From positions 62,001 through 126,000 of the forward strand of contig NZ_BOOQ01000027.1 in assembly GCF_016863315.1 (NCBI RefSeq): a stretch of DNA of 64,000 bases, written 5' to 3'. Below the pieces are notes generated by a model that did not search any database, was not told the DNA's origin, and worked only from the letters and a program-made list of their open reading frames with translations. This document shows positions 1-9,852 of this stretch, piece by piece; within the stretch, counting starts at the first letter, position 1, and every line of letters starts with the position of its first letter. The stretch comes from Planotetraspora silvatica (lineage in GTDB: Bacteria > Actinomycetota > Actinomycetes > Streptosporangiales > Streptosporangiaceae). Made by a program: the position numbers and the translations under genes.

Positions 1-615
1 GTAGACCATGGTGGCCGCCCAGCTGAACACGTCCGACGCCTGGCTCACCGTCTCTCCGGTGAACTGCTCGGGCGACATGTAGCCGGGTGTGCCGACCGAG
101 CCGGATCGGGTGACTGTGTGGTCGTTGGCCCGCGAGATGCCGAAGTCGATCACGACCGGCCCTTCGGGCCCGAGGATGACGTTGCCGGGCTTGAAGTCGC
201 GGTGAACGACGCCGGCCCGGTGAATCGCGGCCAGGGCGCTCACGGTCGCCACCGCCAGGCGCTCCAGGCCGCCACCGGTTCGCGGGCCCGACTCTCTGAT
301 GACCTGGTCCAGGGACGGCCCGGGGACGTACTCGCTCACGATGTACGGCCCGTCGTCGTGGAGGCCGGCGTCCAGCACCCTCGCGGTGCAGAACGGCGCG
401 ACGCGGCGGGCGATCTCGACCTCGCGCAGGAAGCGCCTGCGCGCGTCGGAGTCATCCGCCATCCACGCGTGCAGGATCTTGATGGCGACCTTCCCCCCGG
501 AGGGGGCGATCCCGAGATACACCACGCCCTGGCCGCCCTGGCCGAGCAGGCCTGTCAGTCGGTAACCCGCTATCTGGCCGGGTGCCCCCGGATTGAGCGG
601 ACGGGGATCCGGCAC
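1..615 (-). CDS. Serine/threonine protein kinase, N-terminal part (cut by left edge)
   Basis: Phosphorylates Ser/Thr on target proteins. Only the first 205 codons are in the window, covering most of the kinase domain: the Gly-rich loop LLGQGGQGVVYLG, the VAIK lysine strand, the catalytic loop VHRDFKPGN, the IDFG metal site and the TPGYMSPEQ activation segment are all present. The GTG at 613-615 is preferred over the GTG at 619-621 because AAGGGG then sits about five bases upstream. The C-terminal part, which in this family often carries a membrane segment and a sensor domain, lies outside. It lies downstream of the SPFH and small membrane protein genes on the same strand, so a link to envelope status is possible but inferred. 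Confidence 0.9.
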   Translation of the reverse strand, partial: MPDPRPLNPGAPGQIAGYRLTGLLGQGGQGVVYLGIAPSGGKVAIKILHAWMADDSDARRRFLREVEIARRVAPFCTARVLDAGLHDDGPYIVSEYVPGPSLDQVIRESGPRTGGGLERLAVATVSALAAIHRAGVVHRDFKPGNVILGPEGPVVIDFGISRANDHTVTRSGSVGTPGYMSPEQFTGETVSQASDVFSWAATMVY

Positions 616-717
616 TGGCACCCCTTAGGAACTAGCCCGGCGTACGGAAAACCCTCTGATCATACGGCGTGAGCGCCGGGCGAAGCCGATGGAGAGACGG
701 CATTCGCCCGGCGGTGA

Positions 718-1041
718 TCAGGTCGACTCGATCTCCAGCGTGGTGACCCGGGAACGCGCCTCCACCATGGCCTCGCGGTAACGCTCGTCCCAGTGCGGGT
801 CGTCGTCGGGGATGGCCCGGACGGTCTGCCTCGTGAGCTCGACCGGGCCGCGGCGGCCGGGGGCGGTCCTCTTGACGACGATCAGCGTCCACCCGTCCTC
901 CATGACCGTGTCGACCTCCCAGCGAGGCGTGCCGGACGCGTCCCGCGCCGCCGCCCTGCGCCATCCGCGCAGGAGGATCACGAGGAGGTAGACCAGGACG
1001 GCGACCACGATCAGGGTCGCCGGGAGAGCGAACAGCCGCAT
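718..1041 (-). CDS. Small single-pass membrane protein, unknown function
   Basis: A 107-residue protein with one strongly hydrophobic segment at about residues 4-25 followed by RGWRR, which predicts an N-out, C-in anchor and a cytoplasmic charged domain with a TVMEDGWTLIVVKR stretch. I do not recognise the family. It starts 33 bases downstream of the stop of the SPFH gene on the same strand, so the two are probably co-transcribed and this may be a partner or membrane accessory of the SPFH protein. A purine-rich AAGGGG precedes the ATG at a slightly long spacing. Confidence 0.65.
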   Translation of the reverse strand: MRLFALPATLIVVAVLVYLLVILLRGWRRAAARDASGTPRWEVDTVMEDGWTLIVVKRTAPGRRGPVELTRQTVRAIPDDDPHWDERYREAMVEARSRVTTLEIEST

Positions 1042-1074
1042 CGGGTCCCGACCCCTTCGCTAGGAGTTCGACGC

Positions 1075-2076
1075 TTACTTGGTGGGCAGCGCGACGCCAC
1101 CGGTATTGCCCGGGGCGTACACCGTGATGCCCTGCGGAAGCGCCTTGAGCTTCTCGATCTCGGCACACGTGGGGCACTTGTTGTACCCGTCCTGGCGGGC
1201 CTTGTTGGCGTCCGCCTCGGCGCGCGCCGAGGCGACCTTGGCCTGGGCCTCGGTGACCTGCGCGAAGGCGGCCTGCGCCTTGTCGACCGCCGCCTGGACC
1301 TCGGGCGGCAGGGTGACGCGGGAGAGGTTGAAGTGGATGTTGGTCAGGAACTCCGCGCCCAGCGTCGACTTGAGGTCCTCGGCGAGGCTCGTGTTCACCG
1401 CGTCCTGGATCTTCGCGATGTTCGCGTTGTTGCCCTGCTGCTGCAGGCCGCCCTGCTGGTTGCTGTTGTTCTGCACGAGGGCGCAGGAGGACACGAGTTC
1501 CGCGCAGCGGAAGGCGTTGACCTGGGTGCGCAGGTCGTTGTCGATCACTGGGCGGATGATCTGGTCGAGGAAGGCGGACCAGCCCTCGTCGCCGTCCCAG
1601 GGGGAGAAGGTGCCGCCGGCCGCACTGCGGAACTTCCGCGTGCCGAACTTGTCGTCGAACGACTTGAGCGTCGCGTGGTCGAGGTTGAGCGCGAAGTAGA
1701 CCGTGCCCTCGATGCCCATGTTGACGCCGTCGCTGCTCGGGACCGTGACCACGTCGACGCCGGAGCGCTCGCCCTGCCCGGCGGTCGAGGTGATCGTGTA
1801 GAAGCGCTGCTGCGCCGGATACCGGTGGATCTGCGACCACCAGCCGATCCAGGTGACGCCCGAGGCGGGATCGATGACCTGGCGGACCTTGTTGTTGTCG
1901 AGAGGTCCGCCGTCACGGACGACGGCGACGTCGCCGCCGCTGGTCCGCTCGAAGCCGTTGAAGGCTCCGATGACGGTCGGCACCGCGAGGACGATGAGCA
2001 CGATCACGATCAGTACGGCGATTCCGCGGAAGGACCGGGATCCGCCGGTCTCCTTGCGGACGGAGGTGCTGGGCAT
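1075..2076 (-). CDS. SPFH/band-7 (prohibitin-like) membrane protein
   Basis: A 333-residue membrane scaffold of the stomatin/prohibitin/flotillin superfamily. A basic N-terminus and a transmembrane helix (about residues 17-37, GIAVLIVIVLIVLAVP) are followed by a band-7 domain with the typical start GDVAVVRDGG and FYTITS, then an Ala/Glu/Gln-rich coiled coil (about 255-300, AQAAFAQVTEAQAKVASARA) and a CPTC pair near the C-terminus. The ATG is chosen because GAAGGA lies 8 bases upstream; a longer open frame upstream has no support. Such proteins organise membrane microdomains and often recruit proteases or chaperones, which fits the nearby Hsp70/dynamin locus, but that link is inferred. Confidence 0.85.
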   Translation of the reverse strand: MPSTSVRKETGGSRSFRGIAVLIVIVLIVLAVPTVIGAFNGFERTSGGDVAVVRDGGPLDNNKVRQVIDPASGVTWIGWWSQIHRYPAQQRFYTITSTAGQGERSGVDVVTVPSSDGVNMGIEGTVYFALNLDHATLKSFDDKFGTRKFRSAAGGTFSPWDGDEGWSAFLDQIIRPVIDNDLRTQVNAFRCAELVSSCALVQNNSNQQGGLQQQGNNANIAKIQDAVNTSLAEDLKSTLGAEFLTNIHFNLSRVTLPPEVQAAVDKAQAAFAQVTEAQAKVASARAEADANKARQDGYNKCPTCAEIEKLKALPQGITVYAPGNTGGVALPTK

Positions 2077-2204
2077 CGGCGGTTCCTTCGAACGGTCGGG
2101 GGGTCCTCGTGGACCACGGGGGGTGATCCACTCAGCTGGAGAACGTAGCAGCCGGGGCCGGGGTTCCAGCTCTCCCACGGCCCCCGCGGCGCCGAACGGA
2201 ACGG

Positions 2205-2714
2205 TTATGGGCGCGGTGGCTCGACCAGCCGCAGCCGGCCCGTGTGGACGTCGTAGAGCGCGCCTCCGACGGTGAGGGTCCGGGGAAGGAACGGGCTCGT
2301 CATGATGCGGGTGATGTCGTGCTGGAGGGTCTCCTCCTGGTCGCGCACGGTCTGGAACTCCAGGCTCCGGGTATCGATGCCGTGCTCGGCGGCGATGAGC
2401 CGGTGGACCTCGTCGTCGGTCGACTTCGACATCCGGCAGTCGGTGTGCGGCATGACCAGGACGCGGTCGACGCCGAGGAGGTAGACCGCCAGCACCAGGG
2501 TGCGGAGCACGTCGTCCGTGACGCGGGCGCCCGCGTTGCGCAGGATCTTGGCGTCTCCCGCGTGCAACCCGAGCAGGCCGAGCGGATCGATCCGGGAGTC
2601 CATGCACGTCACCACGGCGAGCCCGCGTGTGGCACGCCCAGTCAGATCGCCGTGCGAGAACGTGCTCGCGTACTTCTCGTTGGCGGCCAGCAGATCATCA
2701 AAAGCACCGGTCAT
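2205..2714 (-). CDS. Beta-class carbonic anhydrase
   Basis: Interconverts CO2 and bicarbonate in the cytoplasm. The 169-residue protein shows the beta-class zinc site: CMDSR (Cys ligand plus the Asp-Arg dyad, about residues 37-41) and HTDC (His and Cys ligands, about 90-93). KILRNAGARVTDD is the usual segment between them. The length is normal for the short actinobacterial class. No good ribosome site lies next to the ATG; an AGGAAAGGGG stretch about 20 bases upstream is too far, so the start is less certain than the family. It is divergent from the Hsp70-like gene at 2890, with about 175 bp of shared promoter region. Confidence 0.93.
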   Translation of the reverse strand: MTGAFDDLLAANEKYASTFSHGDLTGRATRGLAVVTCMDSRIDPLGLLGLHAGDAKILRNAGARVTDDVLRTLVLAVYLLGVDRVLVMPHTDCRMSKSTDDEVHRLIAAEHGIDTRSLEFQTVRDQEETLQHDITRIMTSPFLPRTLTVGGALYDVHTGRLRLVEPPRP

Positions 2715-2889
2715 GAGGTTGATGTTCCCGCATGCCCCTTTCCTACGTTTAGTGGGGTCCGGTAGTCGGCGCGTCGGTGGGATCCGGAGTCGGCACGCCG
2801 GCGCGGAAGCGGTCTGTAGCGGCCGGGCGGAGCGCGCCGATATATCAGGCGTCCGGCTCGTTGGATCGCCGTGAGACTCAGGGAGAGTC

Positions 2890-4152
2890 GTGACGGATCT
2901 CGTTTACGGAATCGAGTTCGGCGCCACGCGTTCGGCCCTCGTGGTCGGTGAGGCGCACGGAAGTTACACCGGGGTCGGCGATCCCGAGCCGATCGAGAAC
3001 GAGATCCCCGCCCGCGTCCTCGGCCTGCTCCGCGTCCGGGCCCAGGCGCGGGTCCCGGGAACGCCGGCGATGGTGGTGGTCGCCGTCCCGGCGTCGTGGG
3101 ACGCCCAGCGGCGCGGCCAGATGGTGGAGTCCGCCGTGGCCGCCGGATTCGACCGGACCAAAGTCCGCGTCGAGACCTCCGACGCCGCGGTCGCCGCCCT
3201 CGGTGCGGGTCCCGGCGGGACACCGGACGATGCGGAGGCGGTGGCGCGCGGCGCGGCGATCCTGGCCAGGACCCGGCTGGAGGAGTTCTCCCCGACTCTG
3301 CCCGGCGCCGGGCTTCCGCCGTACTCGCAGGCGGAACCGGCGCAGCCGGTGTCCGCCCGGCTGCCTCCCGCGTCCGATTTCCTGGCAGGCGGCTCCGCCC
3401 CGTCCCCGTCTCTGCCCCCGGCCCCGGCCCCGTCCGCCTTCGCGACGACGGGGACCCGCAGGCTTCCCGTCGTGGTGTCCGTGGTGGCTGGGGTCGCCGT
3501 CATCGGGCTTGTGGTCGGCATAGCGGCGGCCAAGAGCGGCTCGTCGCCGGACCCGTCCACCAGTCCGTCGTCGAGCTCGTCGGCCTCGCCGTCGGAGTCG
3601 CCGTCGGAGTCGCCCTCGGAATCCGAGTCGCCGTCCCCGTACGAATCTCCTTCCTCCGACGGGCTGACCGTGGTCGACCCGTCTCCCACTCCGGAGTACG
3701 ACTACGGCCAGGAGCAGGCGGAGGCGATCGACGACCTCCTCGACGAAAGCGCCTCCTCACGCTCCGACCTGGCCGCGGCCATCAGCGACCTGTCGGCCTG
3801 CCGGGACATGGACAGCGCGCTCGGCACGCTGTCGAGCATCGGCGAGGCCCGCGACAGCCAGGCGAGCAGTGCCGACGACCTGGAGGTCGACGCGCTCGAC
3901 GGCGGAGAGTCCTTGCAGGAGTACCTGGTCGCGTTTCTGGAGGCCTCCGGCGACGCCGACGACTCGTTCTACGATGCGGGCCAGTCGTACCAGGACGACG
4001 ACTGCAGCGGCAGCATCACGGACTACTCGTCCTACGACGACGGCGTCTCCTATTCCGAGGACGCCGGCGACGCGAAGGGCGACTTCGTCGACCTGTGGAA
4101 TCCGGTGGCCGAGACGTACGGCCTGTCCACCCGCACCCGGGACGAGATCTGA
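2890..4152 (+). CDS. Degenerate Hsp70-like domain protein with one transmembrane segment and acidic extracytoplasmic domain
   Basis: 420 residues from a GTG start. The N-terminus (about 1-135) aligns with pieces of the Hsp70 nucleotide-binding domain: YGIEFGATRSALVV resembles phosphate-1, VVVAVPASWDAQRRGQMVESA resembles the VPAxF-xxxQR strand/helix and DAEAVARGAAILA resembles the final helix. The central lobe with phosphate-2 is absent. A Pro-rich linker leads to a membrane helix (about 192-214), a Ser/Pro/Glu low-complexity region (about 215-260), then an acidic helical domain with a few Cys. Topology should be N-in, C-out. It probably cannot hydrolyse ATP and may act as a membrane adaptor. 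It belongs by content with the Hsp70/GrpE/dynamin genes at 7486-16607. Confidence 0.7.
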   Translation: MTDLVYGIEFGATRSALVVGEAHGSYTGVGDPEPIENEIPARVLGLLRVRAQARVPGTPAMVVVAVPASWDAQRRGQMVESAVAAGFDRTKVRVETSDAAVAALGAGPGGTPDDAEAVARGAAILARTRLEEFSPTLPGAGLPPYSQAEPAQPVSARLPPASDFLAGGSAPSPSLPPAPAPSAFATTGTRRLPVVVSVVAGVAVIGLVVGIAAAKSGSSPDPSTSPSSSSSASPSESPSESPSESESPSPYESPSSDGLTVVDPSPTPEYDYGQEQAEAIDDLLDESASSRSDLAAAISDLSACRDMDSALGTLSSIGEARDSQASSADDLEVDALDGGESLQEYLVAFLEASGDADDSFYDAGQSYQDDDCSGSITDYSSYDDGVSYSEDAGDAKGDFVDLWNPVAETYGLSTRTRDEI

Positions 4153-4238
4153 GAACTCGCGAGGCATTTCCCGGCACACCGGCACCGGGCGGAATCCCGG
4201 TATAGGGTCTTCGACCGGTGAACCGAAGGAGGTGGGCG

Positions 4239-4610
4239 ATGAGCGGGATCGCACGGATGCGCTCGATCGTGCTGGACTGCCCGGACCCGAAGGCGCTGGC
4301 GGACTTCTACGCCGCGCTGGTGGGCTGGAAGATCGTCTGGTCCGACGACGAATGGATCACGGTGTCCGACGGCGGGCCGATCCGCCTGTGCTTCCAGCGG
4401 GCTCCCGATCACAAGCCGCCGGTCTGGCCCGGCTCCGAGCATCCGCAGCAGTTCCACATCGACGTGACCGTCGACGACCTGGCCGAGGCCGAGACCGAGG
4501 TGCTGGCCCTCGGGGCCGTCAAGCACACTCACCAGCCCGGCGTCGACGACGGTTTCACCGTATTCCTCGACCCAGCGGGTCACCCGTTCTGCCTCTGCGT
4601 CGACGACTGA
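4239..4610 (+). CDS. VOC-family (glyoxalase-like) protein
   Basis: A 123-residue single-domain protein of the vicinal oxygen chelate fold. It opens with IVLDCPDPKALADFYAALVGWKI, typical of the actinobacterial glyoxalase-like group, contains HIDVTVDDLAEAE and ends FLDPAGHPFCLCVDD, the usual C-terminal metal/substrate motif. The substrate cannot be told from sequence; members act in dioxygenase, lyase or resistance reactions or only bind ligands. The ATG at 4239 is chosen over upstream codons because GGAGG sits at 4228-4232. It converges on parC. Confidence 0.85.
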   Translation: MSGIARMRSIVLDCPDPKALADFYAALVGWKIVWSDDEWITVSDGGPIRLCFQRAPDHKPPVWPGSEHPQQFHIDVTVDDLAEAETEVLALGAVKHTHQPGVDDGFTVFLDPAGHPFCLCVDD

Positions 4611-4656
4611 CCCGCGCGCCGGTCTAGAAGATCGGCGCCGCCTCCCCCTGGCCGTC

Positions 4657-7224
4657 CTACGCGCCGTCCAGGGGCGAGCCGTCGGCGCCCGCACCGTCGT
4701 CGGCGCCCGCACCGTCAGAACCCGAGCCGTCAGCGTACGGGCCGTCGGAGTCCGTGGAACCCGCGCCGTCAGGCCCGGCTCCGAGTGCGCCGCCGATCGC
4801 CGCGACGCCGTGCAGCAGTCGCACGCCCGAGCCGTCCCTGCGCCCGAGTTCCTCGGGCAGCGGGACGGGCTTGCCCGTAGAGGACACGGCCTTGGCCGGT
4901 GCGGGACCCGCCCAGGCGAGCAGGATCGTGTCCTCGCCCTTCAGGAACCGCTGGGCGCGGACGCCTCCGGTCGCGCGGCCCTTGGCCGGAAACTCCGCGT
5001 AGTCCGACATCTTGCCCGCGCCCGTCTGGGTGCCGGCGAGGGCCGTCGACGAGCCCGCGATCGTCACGACCCGTGCCTCCTGCGCCGGATCGACCGACCC
5101 GAACCAGACGACCCGCGCGTCGTCCTCCAGGCGGATTCCCGCCATGCCGCCCGCCGGACGGCCCTGCGGCCGCACATGGGACGCCGAGAAGCGGAGCATC
5201 TGGGCGTCGGAGGTGATGAAGACGAGGTCGTGATCGGCGGAGGTCAGCTCGACGGCGCCCACGACGGTGTCGCCCTCGCGCAGGCCGATGACCTCGAAGT
5301 CGTCGCGGTTGACCGGATAGTCGGACACGACCCGCTTGACCACGCCCTGGGCCGTGCCGACCACGAGACCCGGACCGCCGACGTCGATCCCGCCGAGTCC
5401 GACGACGTGCTCGCCCGGCTCGAGCGTGACGTATTCGGACACGGGATGCCCACCCGCCAGGGAGGGCGGGTTCGCCGAAGGAGGCAGCGCGGGCAGGTCC
5501 AGCACGGAGACGCGGATCATGCGTCCCTGCGACGTGACCGCCCCCACCTCGCCGCGGATCGTCGCGCGGACGACGGAGACCAGGACGTCGTGTTGCGTCC
5601 GCTCACCCTCGCCCCCGATGGGGGAGGCGTCGGCCGTACGGGCGAGCAGGCCGGTCGAGGAGAGCAGCACGAGGCACGGGTCGTCGGCCACCTCCAGCGG
5701 AACGGCGGCCGTCCTGACGACGTTCGACGACTCCAGCAGCACGGTCCTGCGCGGCGTGGAGTAGGTCTTGGCGATCTCGGCGAGCTCGCCCGAGACGACG
5801 GCGCGCAGACGGTCCTCCGAGGACAGGATCGCGGTGAGCTCGGCGATCTCGGTCTGGAGGGTCTCCTTCTCCCGGTCGAGCTCCAGCTTGTCGTAGCGGG
5901 TGAGACGGCGCAGCGGGGTGTCGAGGATGTAGTTGGCCTGGATCTCGCTCAGGTCGAAGACCTCGATGAGCCGGGCCCGTGCCTGGGCCGAGTCGTCCGA
6001 GGTGCGGATGACCTGGATGACCTCGTCGATGTTCAGCAGCGCGATGATGAGGCCGTCCACCAGGTGGAGGCGCTCCTCCCGCTTGCGGCGGCGGAAGGCC
6101 GAGCGCCTGCGCACCACCTCGAGGCGGTGGTCGACGTAGACCGTCAGCAGCTCGCGCAGGCCCAGCGTCCGGGGCTGGCCGTCGACGAGCGCGACGTTGT
6201 TGATGCCGAAGGTCTCCTCCATCGGCGTCAGCCGGTAGAGCTCGTCGAGGATGGCCTCGGGGTTGAACCCGTTCTTGACCTCGATGACCAGCTGCAGGCC
6301 CTTGTGGCGGTCGGTGAGGTCCTTGAGGTCGGCGATCCCGGTGAGCTTCTTGGCGGTCACCAGCTCCTTGATCTTGGTGACCACCCGCTCGGGGCCGACG
6401 TTGTACGGAAGCTCGGTGACGACGATGCCCTTGCGCCGCGGCGTCACGTTCTCGATCGTCGCCTTGGCCCGCATGCGGAAGGTGCCGCGGCCGTTCTCGT
6501 AGGCGTCCCTGATGCCGCCGAGGCCGATGACCAGGCCGCCGGTGGGCAGGTCGGGCCCGGGGATGAAGCGCATCAGCTCGTCGAGCGTCGCGCCCGGGTG
6601 CTTGATGAGGTGCCGTGCCGCCGCGATGACCTCGCCGAGGTTGTGCGGCGCCATGTTGGTGGCCATCCCGACCGCGATACCGGTGGCGCCGTTGACCAGC
6701 AGGTTGGGGAACGCCGAGGGCATGACCCCGGGCTCGGTCTCCTGGCCGTCGTAGTTGGGCCGGAAGTCGACGGTCTCCTCGTCGATCGACTGGACCATGA
6801 GCATGGCCGCGGGGGCGAGCCGGGCCTCGGTGTACCGCATCGCCGCGGGGGAGTCGTCGGGCGAGCCGAAGTTGCCGTGCCCGTCGACCAGGGGCAGCCG
6901 CATCGAGAACGGCTGGGCCATCCGCACGAGCGCGTCGTAGATGGCGCCGTCGCCGTGCGGGTGGAGCTTGCCCATCACCTCGCCGACGACCCGGGACGAC
7001 TTCACGTGGCCGCGGTCCGGACGCAGGCCCAGTTCGCTCATCGAGTAGAGGATGCGGCGCTGGACCGGCTTCAGTCCGTCACGGGCGTCAGGGAGGGCGC
7101 GCTGGTAGATGACCGAGTACGCGTACTCCAGGAAGCTCGTCCGCATCTCCGCGGATACGTCGATGTCGACGATCCGCTCCTCGAACTCCTCGTCGGGCGT
7201 GGGTGTGGTCGTGCGTCGGGCCAT
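4657..7224 (-). CDS. parC: DNA topoisomerase IV subunit A (GyrA/ParC family)
   Basis: Breakage-reunion subunit of a type IIA topoisomerase that decatenates chromosomes, working with a ParE/GyrB-type ATPase not in this window. The 855-residue protein starts MARRTTTP, has the winged-helix core [27 protein letters not shown], and the active tyrosine in RYTEARL (about residue 125). A coiled-coil region follows and a C-terminal beta-pinwheel is suggested by repeated strands such as [15 protein letters not shown]. The last ~50 residues are a Gly/Asp/Ser-rich tail of no known function. Start chosen by family similarity; an ATG nine bases further upstream is possible. Assigned as ParC rather than GyrA by its MARR-type start and tail, which is an inference. 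Confidence 0.9.
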   Translation of the reverse strand: MARRTTTPTPDEEFEERIVDIDVSAEMRTSFLEYAYSVIYQRALPDARDGLKPVQRRILYSMSELGLRPDRGHVKSSRVVGEVMGKLHPHGDGAIYDALVRMAQPFSMRLPLVDGHGNFGSPDDSPAAMRYTEARLAPAAMLMVQSIDEETVDFRPNYDGQETEPGVMPSAFPNLLVNGATGIAVGMATNMAPHNLGEVIAAARHLIKHPGATLDELMRFIPGPDLPTGGLVIGLGGIRDAYENGRGTFRMRAKATIENVTPRRKGIVVTELPYNVGPERVVTKIKELVTAKKLTGIADLKDLTDRHKGLQLVIEVKNGFNPEAILDELYRLTPMEETFGINNVALVDGQPRTLGLRELLTVYVDHRLEVVRRRSAFRRRKREERLHLVDGLIIALLNIDEVIQVIRTSDDSAQARARLIEVFDLSEIQANYILDTPLRRLTRYDKLELDREKETLQTEIAELTAILSSEDRLRAVVSGELAEIAKTYSTPRRTVLLESSNVVRTAAVPLEVADDPCLVLLSSTGLLARTADASPIGGEGERTQHDVLVSVVRATIRGEVGAVTSQGRMIRVSVLDLPALPPSANPPSLAGGHPVSEYVTLEPGEHVVGLGGIDVGGPGLVVGTAQGVVKRVVSDYPVNRDDFEVIGLREGDTVVGAVELTSADHDLVFITSDAQMLRFSASHVRPQGRPAGGMAGIRLEDDARVVWFGSVDPAQEARVVTIAGSSTALAGTQTGAGKMSDYAEFPAKGRATGGVRAQRFLKGEDTILLAWAGPAPAKAVSSTGKPVPLPEELGRRDGSGVRLLHGVAAIGGALGAGPDGAGSTDSDGPYADGSGSDGAGADDGAGADGSPLDGA

Positions 7225-7485
7225 ATCGAACATTGTGCCGATGTCCAGGCGTGGTCGCGACTTGGCCAGGGTTCCTGCCCGATTTGGTGCTGCTTGTGCC
7301 GGGGTGGGAGGGGCTCGCGTCAAGGCGGGAGGCGGCCTTCGCCAAGGAGGTCACGTTCGTCCCGGAGGGAGCGGATCTCACATTCCGTGCCCGGGACATC
7401 ATTTCAGCAACATTCATTGCGAACCTCGGGGAAAAGGGCGACCATCCACTTCAGTACTTGTGGGATATGGGTGGGGGAGCCTCGA

Positions 7486-9795
7486 ATGGCTTTGTGGTGC
7501 CTGGGAGTCGATCTAGGTACGAGTTTCTCCGCTGGAGCGATCGCAACGGACGACCGTATAGAAATCCTGGAAATAGGGGGAGAAAAGCGGATACCGTCCA
7601 CAATTCTGCTTAATGAACAGGGCGTGCTGGTCGCCGGGCGCGTCGCGCAGCGGTCGATGGCGCGGTATCCCGAGCGGGTGGAGCGCAATCCGAAGCGGTA
7701 CGTCGGCAAGAAGACGATGCTCCTGGGCGGGGTGCCCGTCGACGTCGGGGACGCGCTGGCCGCCCTTCTCGGCCTGTTCGTGAGCGAGGGCCGGGTGCGC
7801 TTCAACGGGTCCATGCCGTCCTGTGTCGTGCTGACCTGCCCGGTCGCCTGGCGCGATGATCGCAGGGACGTCCTCAGGGCGGCCGGCGAGGCCGTCGTGC
7901 CGGACGCGCGGATCGTGCTCGTCGAGGAACCCGTGGCCGCCGCCCTCCACTACGCCTCCACGCATCGGGTGAACGGCGGGAAGCGGGTCGCCGTCTACGA
8001 CCTCGGCGGGGGGACGTTCGACGCCGCGGTCCTCGCCGCCGACGGCGACGACTTCAAGGTCATCGGCGAGCCCGGCGGTGACGACGCGATCGGCGGCGAG
8101 GTCTTCGACGAGCAGGTCTACGGCTTCTTCGGCGAGCAGTTGGAACGGACGCGGCCCGAGTTCTTCGCCGACGTGACCGGCAACCCCGACAGGCGGTTCC
8201 TGGCCGCCGCGGCCGACCTCCTGGAGGAGGCGCGGATCGCCAAGGAGACGTTGTCGGCGTACGGCACCGCGAGCCAGTACATCGCCGGCGCGGACGTGGA
8301 CGTCACCATCACGAAGGACGATCTGGACGGGCTGGTGAAGGCCGACGTCACGCGTACGGCCGACCTGCTCGACGAGACCCTGGAACGTGCCAAGGTGACC
8401 GCGGCCGACCTCGCCGGGATCTTCCTGACGGGCGGCGCCAGCCGGATGCCGCTCGTCCACGCCACCCTGCGCGAACGCCATGGAGAGCTGGTCCACACCT
8501 CCGACGATCCCAAGATCGTCGTCGCTCTGGGCGCCGCCCGCCTCGCGTGGAAGCTGAAGTCCGACAACGAGAACCACATCGTCCCCGTCATGGAGGGCGT
8601 GATCGACGTCGCCGCGAGCGCGGCGGGCGTCTACGCCCTGTGCGCGGGCGAGGCGGGCCGACACGTGTTGCGGCGCATCGACGTCGCCGCCGGGCAGGCC
8701 GACCGCGAGTTGCAGTTCGGCGAGGTCGTCGACTGGGCGGTGTCGGGCGAGGGCGTCGTGGTGGCGGATCGGGCGCCGGACGGCGTACGGCTGCGGACGC
8801 TGACGCCTGAGCTCACCATCCGTTCGGGCCAGTTGCTCCCGCCCGGCAGCGAGCCGCGGGTGCTGGCCCGCGACGCGGCCGGATGGGCCTTCTTCCAGCC
8901 CCGGCGGCCCACGCTGGTGAACAACGCGATCGGCCTGCCCTGGGGGGAGACCGGATCCCTGTCCGTCATCGAGGTGAGCCTGGGCGGCTTCTTCGCACAG
9001 GAGGCGCCTCCGGTGCCCCTGGGCAACACCGCCCAGTGGTTCGTGAACGAGGACAACAGCCAGCGGCGGCTGCTCGACCAGGACAGCCCGACGGGCGGTG
9101 GCGCCGCGCTCGCCGTGGGATCGTCGGGGTGCGTCGTGGTGCTCGGCCAGTTCAAGTCGAAGAAGGGCGTCTTCGGCGGCGCTCACCAGAACTTCGTCCC
9201 CTGGCAGGTCCTCTGCCTGGTGGAACCCGGCGGCAAGATCAGCCGTATCGAGCGCCGGTCGCCCAACTGGCTCCAGCAGGTCGTGCTGCACGACGGCAAA
9301 TGGTTCATCTCCACCAACGCCGGGCTGGAGATCGACGCCTCCCCCGCCCCGCCCCAGGTGATCGTCCCGCGGCAGCGGGCCGGGGCCCTGCGGTGGTTCC
9401 CCGCGGGCACGGAGATGTACGCCGTCGGGATGGACACGGTCGTACCGGCGCGGGGCTGGTCCGTCCTGCACTACGACGCGGAGAGCGGAAGCGCCCGCGT
9501 GCTCGCGCAGAACGACCGCGAATGCCTGCTGGGGCACCTGACCTCCCGCGCCCCGCTGGAGCGCCCCCGGGTCATCTCCGACGGAGACTCGCTCTGGATG
9601 GCGGTCTCGGGTGAGGGCGGCACCTCGCGCATCCTGCATGTCACACCCTCGGGCGCCACTGAGGTGTTCCGCGCGCCGGGATGGGTCGAGCCGGTGGCCA
9701 AGGTCCCCTACGGCCTGCTCTGCCTGCACCTGCCCGACACCCCGCCCGGCGTGAGCCGTCCCTTCGTCACCCGGTTGGTGCGCATCGCCGTGTAG
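7486..9795 (+). CDS. Hsp70-family ATPase with a propeller-like C-terminal region
   Basis: 769 residues. Residues about 1-365 are a complete Hsp70 nucleotide-binding domain: phosphate-1 GVDLGTSFSAG, phosphate-2 YDLGGGTFDAAV (about 170) and the adenosine motif LTGGASRMPLV (about 312). After it there is no Hsp70 beta-sandwich/lid. Instead about 400 residues contain recurring strand blocks (GWAFFQPRR, GKWFISTNAG, EMYAVGMDT, DSLWMAVSGEG) that suggest a beta-propeller. The ATG has GGGGGAG 7 bases upstream. It is divergent from parC and convergent with the dynamin operon. It likely acts as a nucleotide switch tied to the neighbouring dynamins and GrpE-like factor; that partnership is inferred from position and domains. 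Confidence 0.85.
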   Translation: MALWCLGVDLGTSFSAGAIATDDRIEILEIGGEKRIPSTILLNEQGVLVAGRVAQRSMARYPERVERNPKRYVGKKTMLLGGVPVDVGDALAALLGLFVSEGRVRFNGSMPSCVVLTCPVAWRDDRRDVLRAAGEAVVPDARIVLVEEPVAAALHYASTHRVNGGKRVAVYDLGGGTFDAAVLAADGDDFKVIGEPGGDDAIGGEVFDEQVYGFFGEQLERTRPEFFADVTGNPDRRFLAAAADLLEEARIAKETLSAYGTASQYIAGADVDVTITKDDLDGLVKADVTRTADLLDETLERAKVTAADLAGIFLTGGASRMPLVHATLRERHGELVHTSDDPKIVVALGAARLAWKLKSDNENHIVPVMEGVIDVAASAAGVYALCAGEAGRHVLRRIDVAAGQADRELQFGEVVDWAVSGEGVVVADRAPDGVRLRTLTPELTIRSGQLLPPGSEPRVLARDAAGWAFFQPRRPTLVNNAIGLPWGETGSLSVIEVSLGGFFAQEAPPVPLGNTAQWFVNEDNSQRRLLDQDSPTGGGAALAVGSSGCVVVLGQFKSKKGVFGGAHQNFVPWQVLCLVEPGGKISRIERRSPNWLQQVVLHDGKWFISTNAGLEIDASPAPPQVIVPRQRAGALRWFPAGTEMYAVGMDTVVPARGWSVLHYDAESGSARVLAQNDRECLLGHLTSRAPLERPRVISDGDSLWMAVSGEGGTSRILHVTPSGATEVFRAPGWVEPVAKVPYGLLCLHLPDTPPGVSRPFVTRLVRIAV

Positions 9796-9852
9796 GAGCC
9801 GCCGACGGCCGTACAGAACGGGCGGGGAACGGCGAGCCCGCCAAAGGCGGTC

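Noticed and set aside
4810-7485. Long open frame on the plus strand running into the Hsp70 gene (about 890 codons before its real start)
   Set aside because: It is antisense to parC, has Gly/Arg/Asp-rich low-complexity content and no domain; a high-GC shadow frame. The Hsp70 start at 7486 has its own ribosome site.
7513-9729. Long minus-strand frame opposite the Hsp70 gene
   Set aside because: Shadow of the Hsp70 codon structure; product is His/Arg/Gly-rich without a domain.
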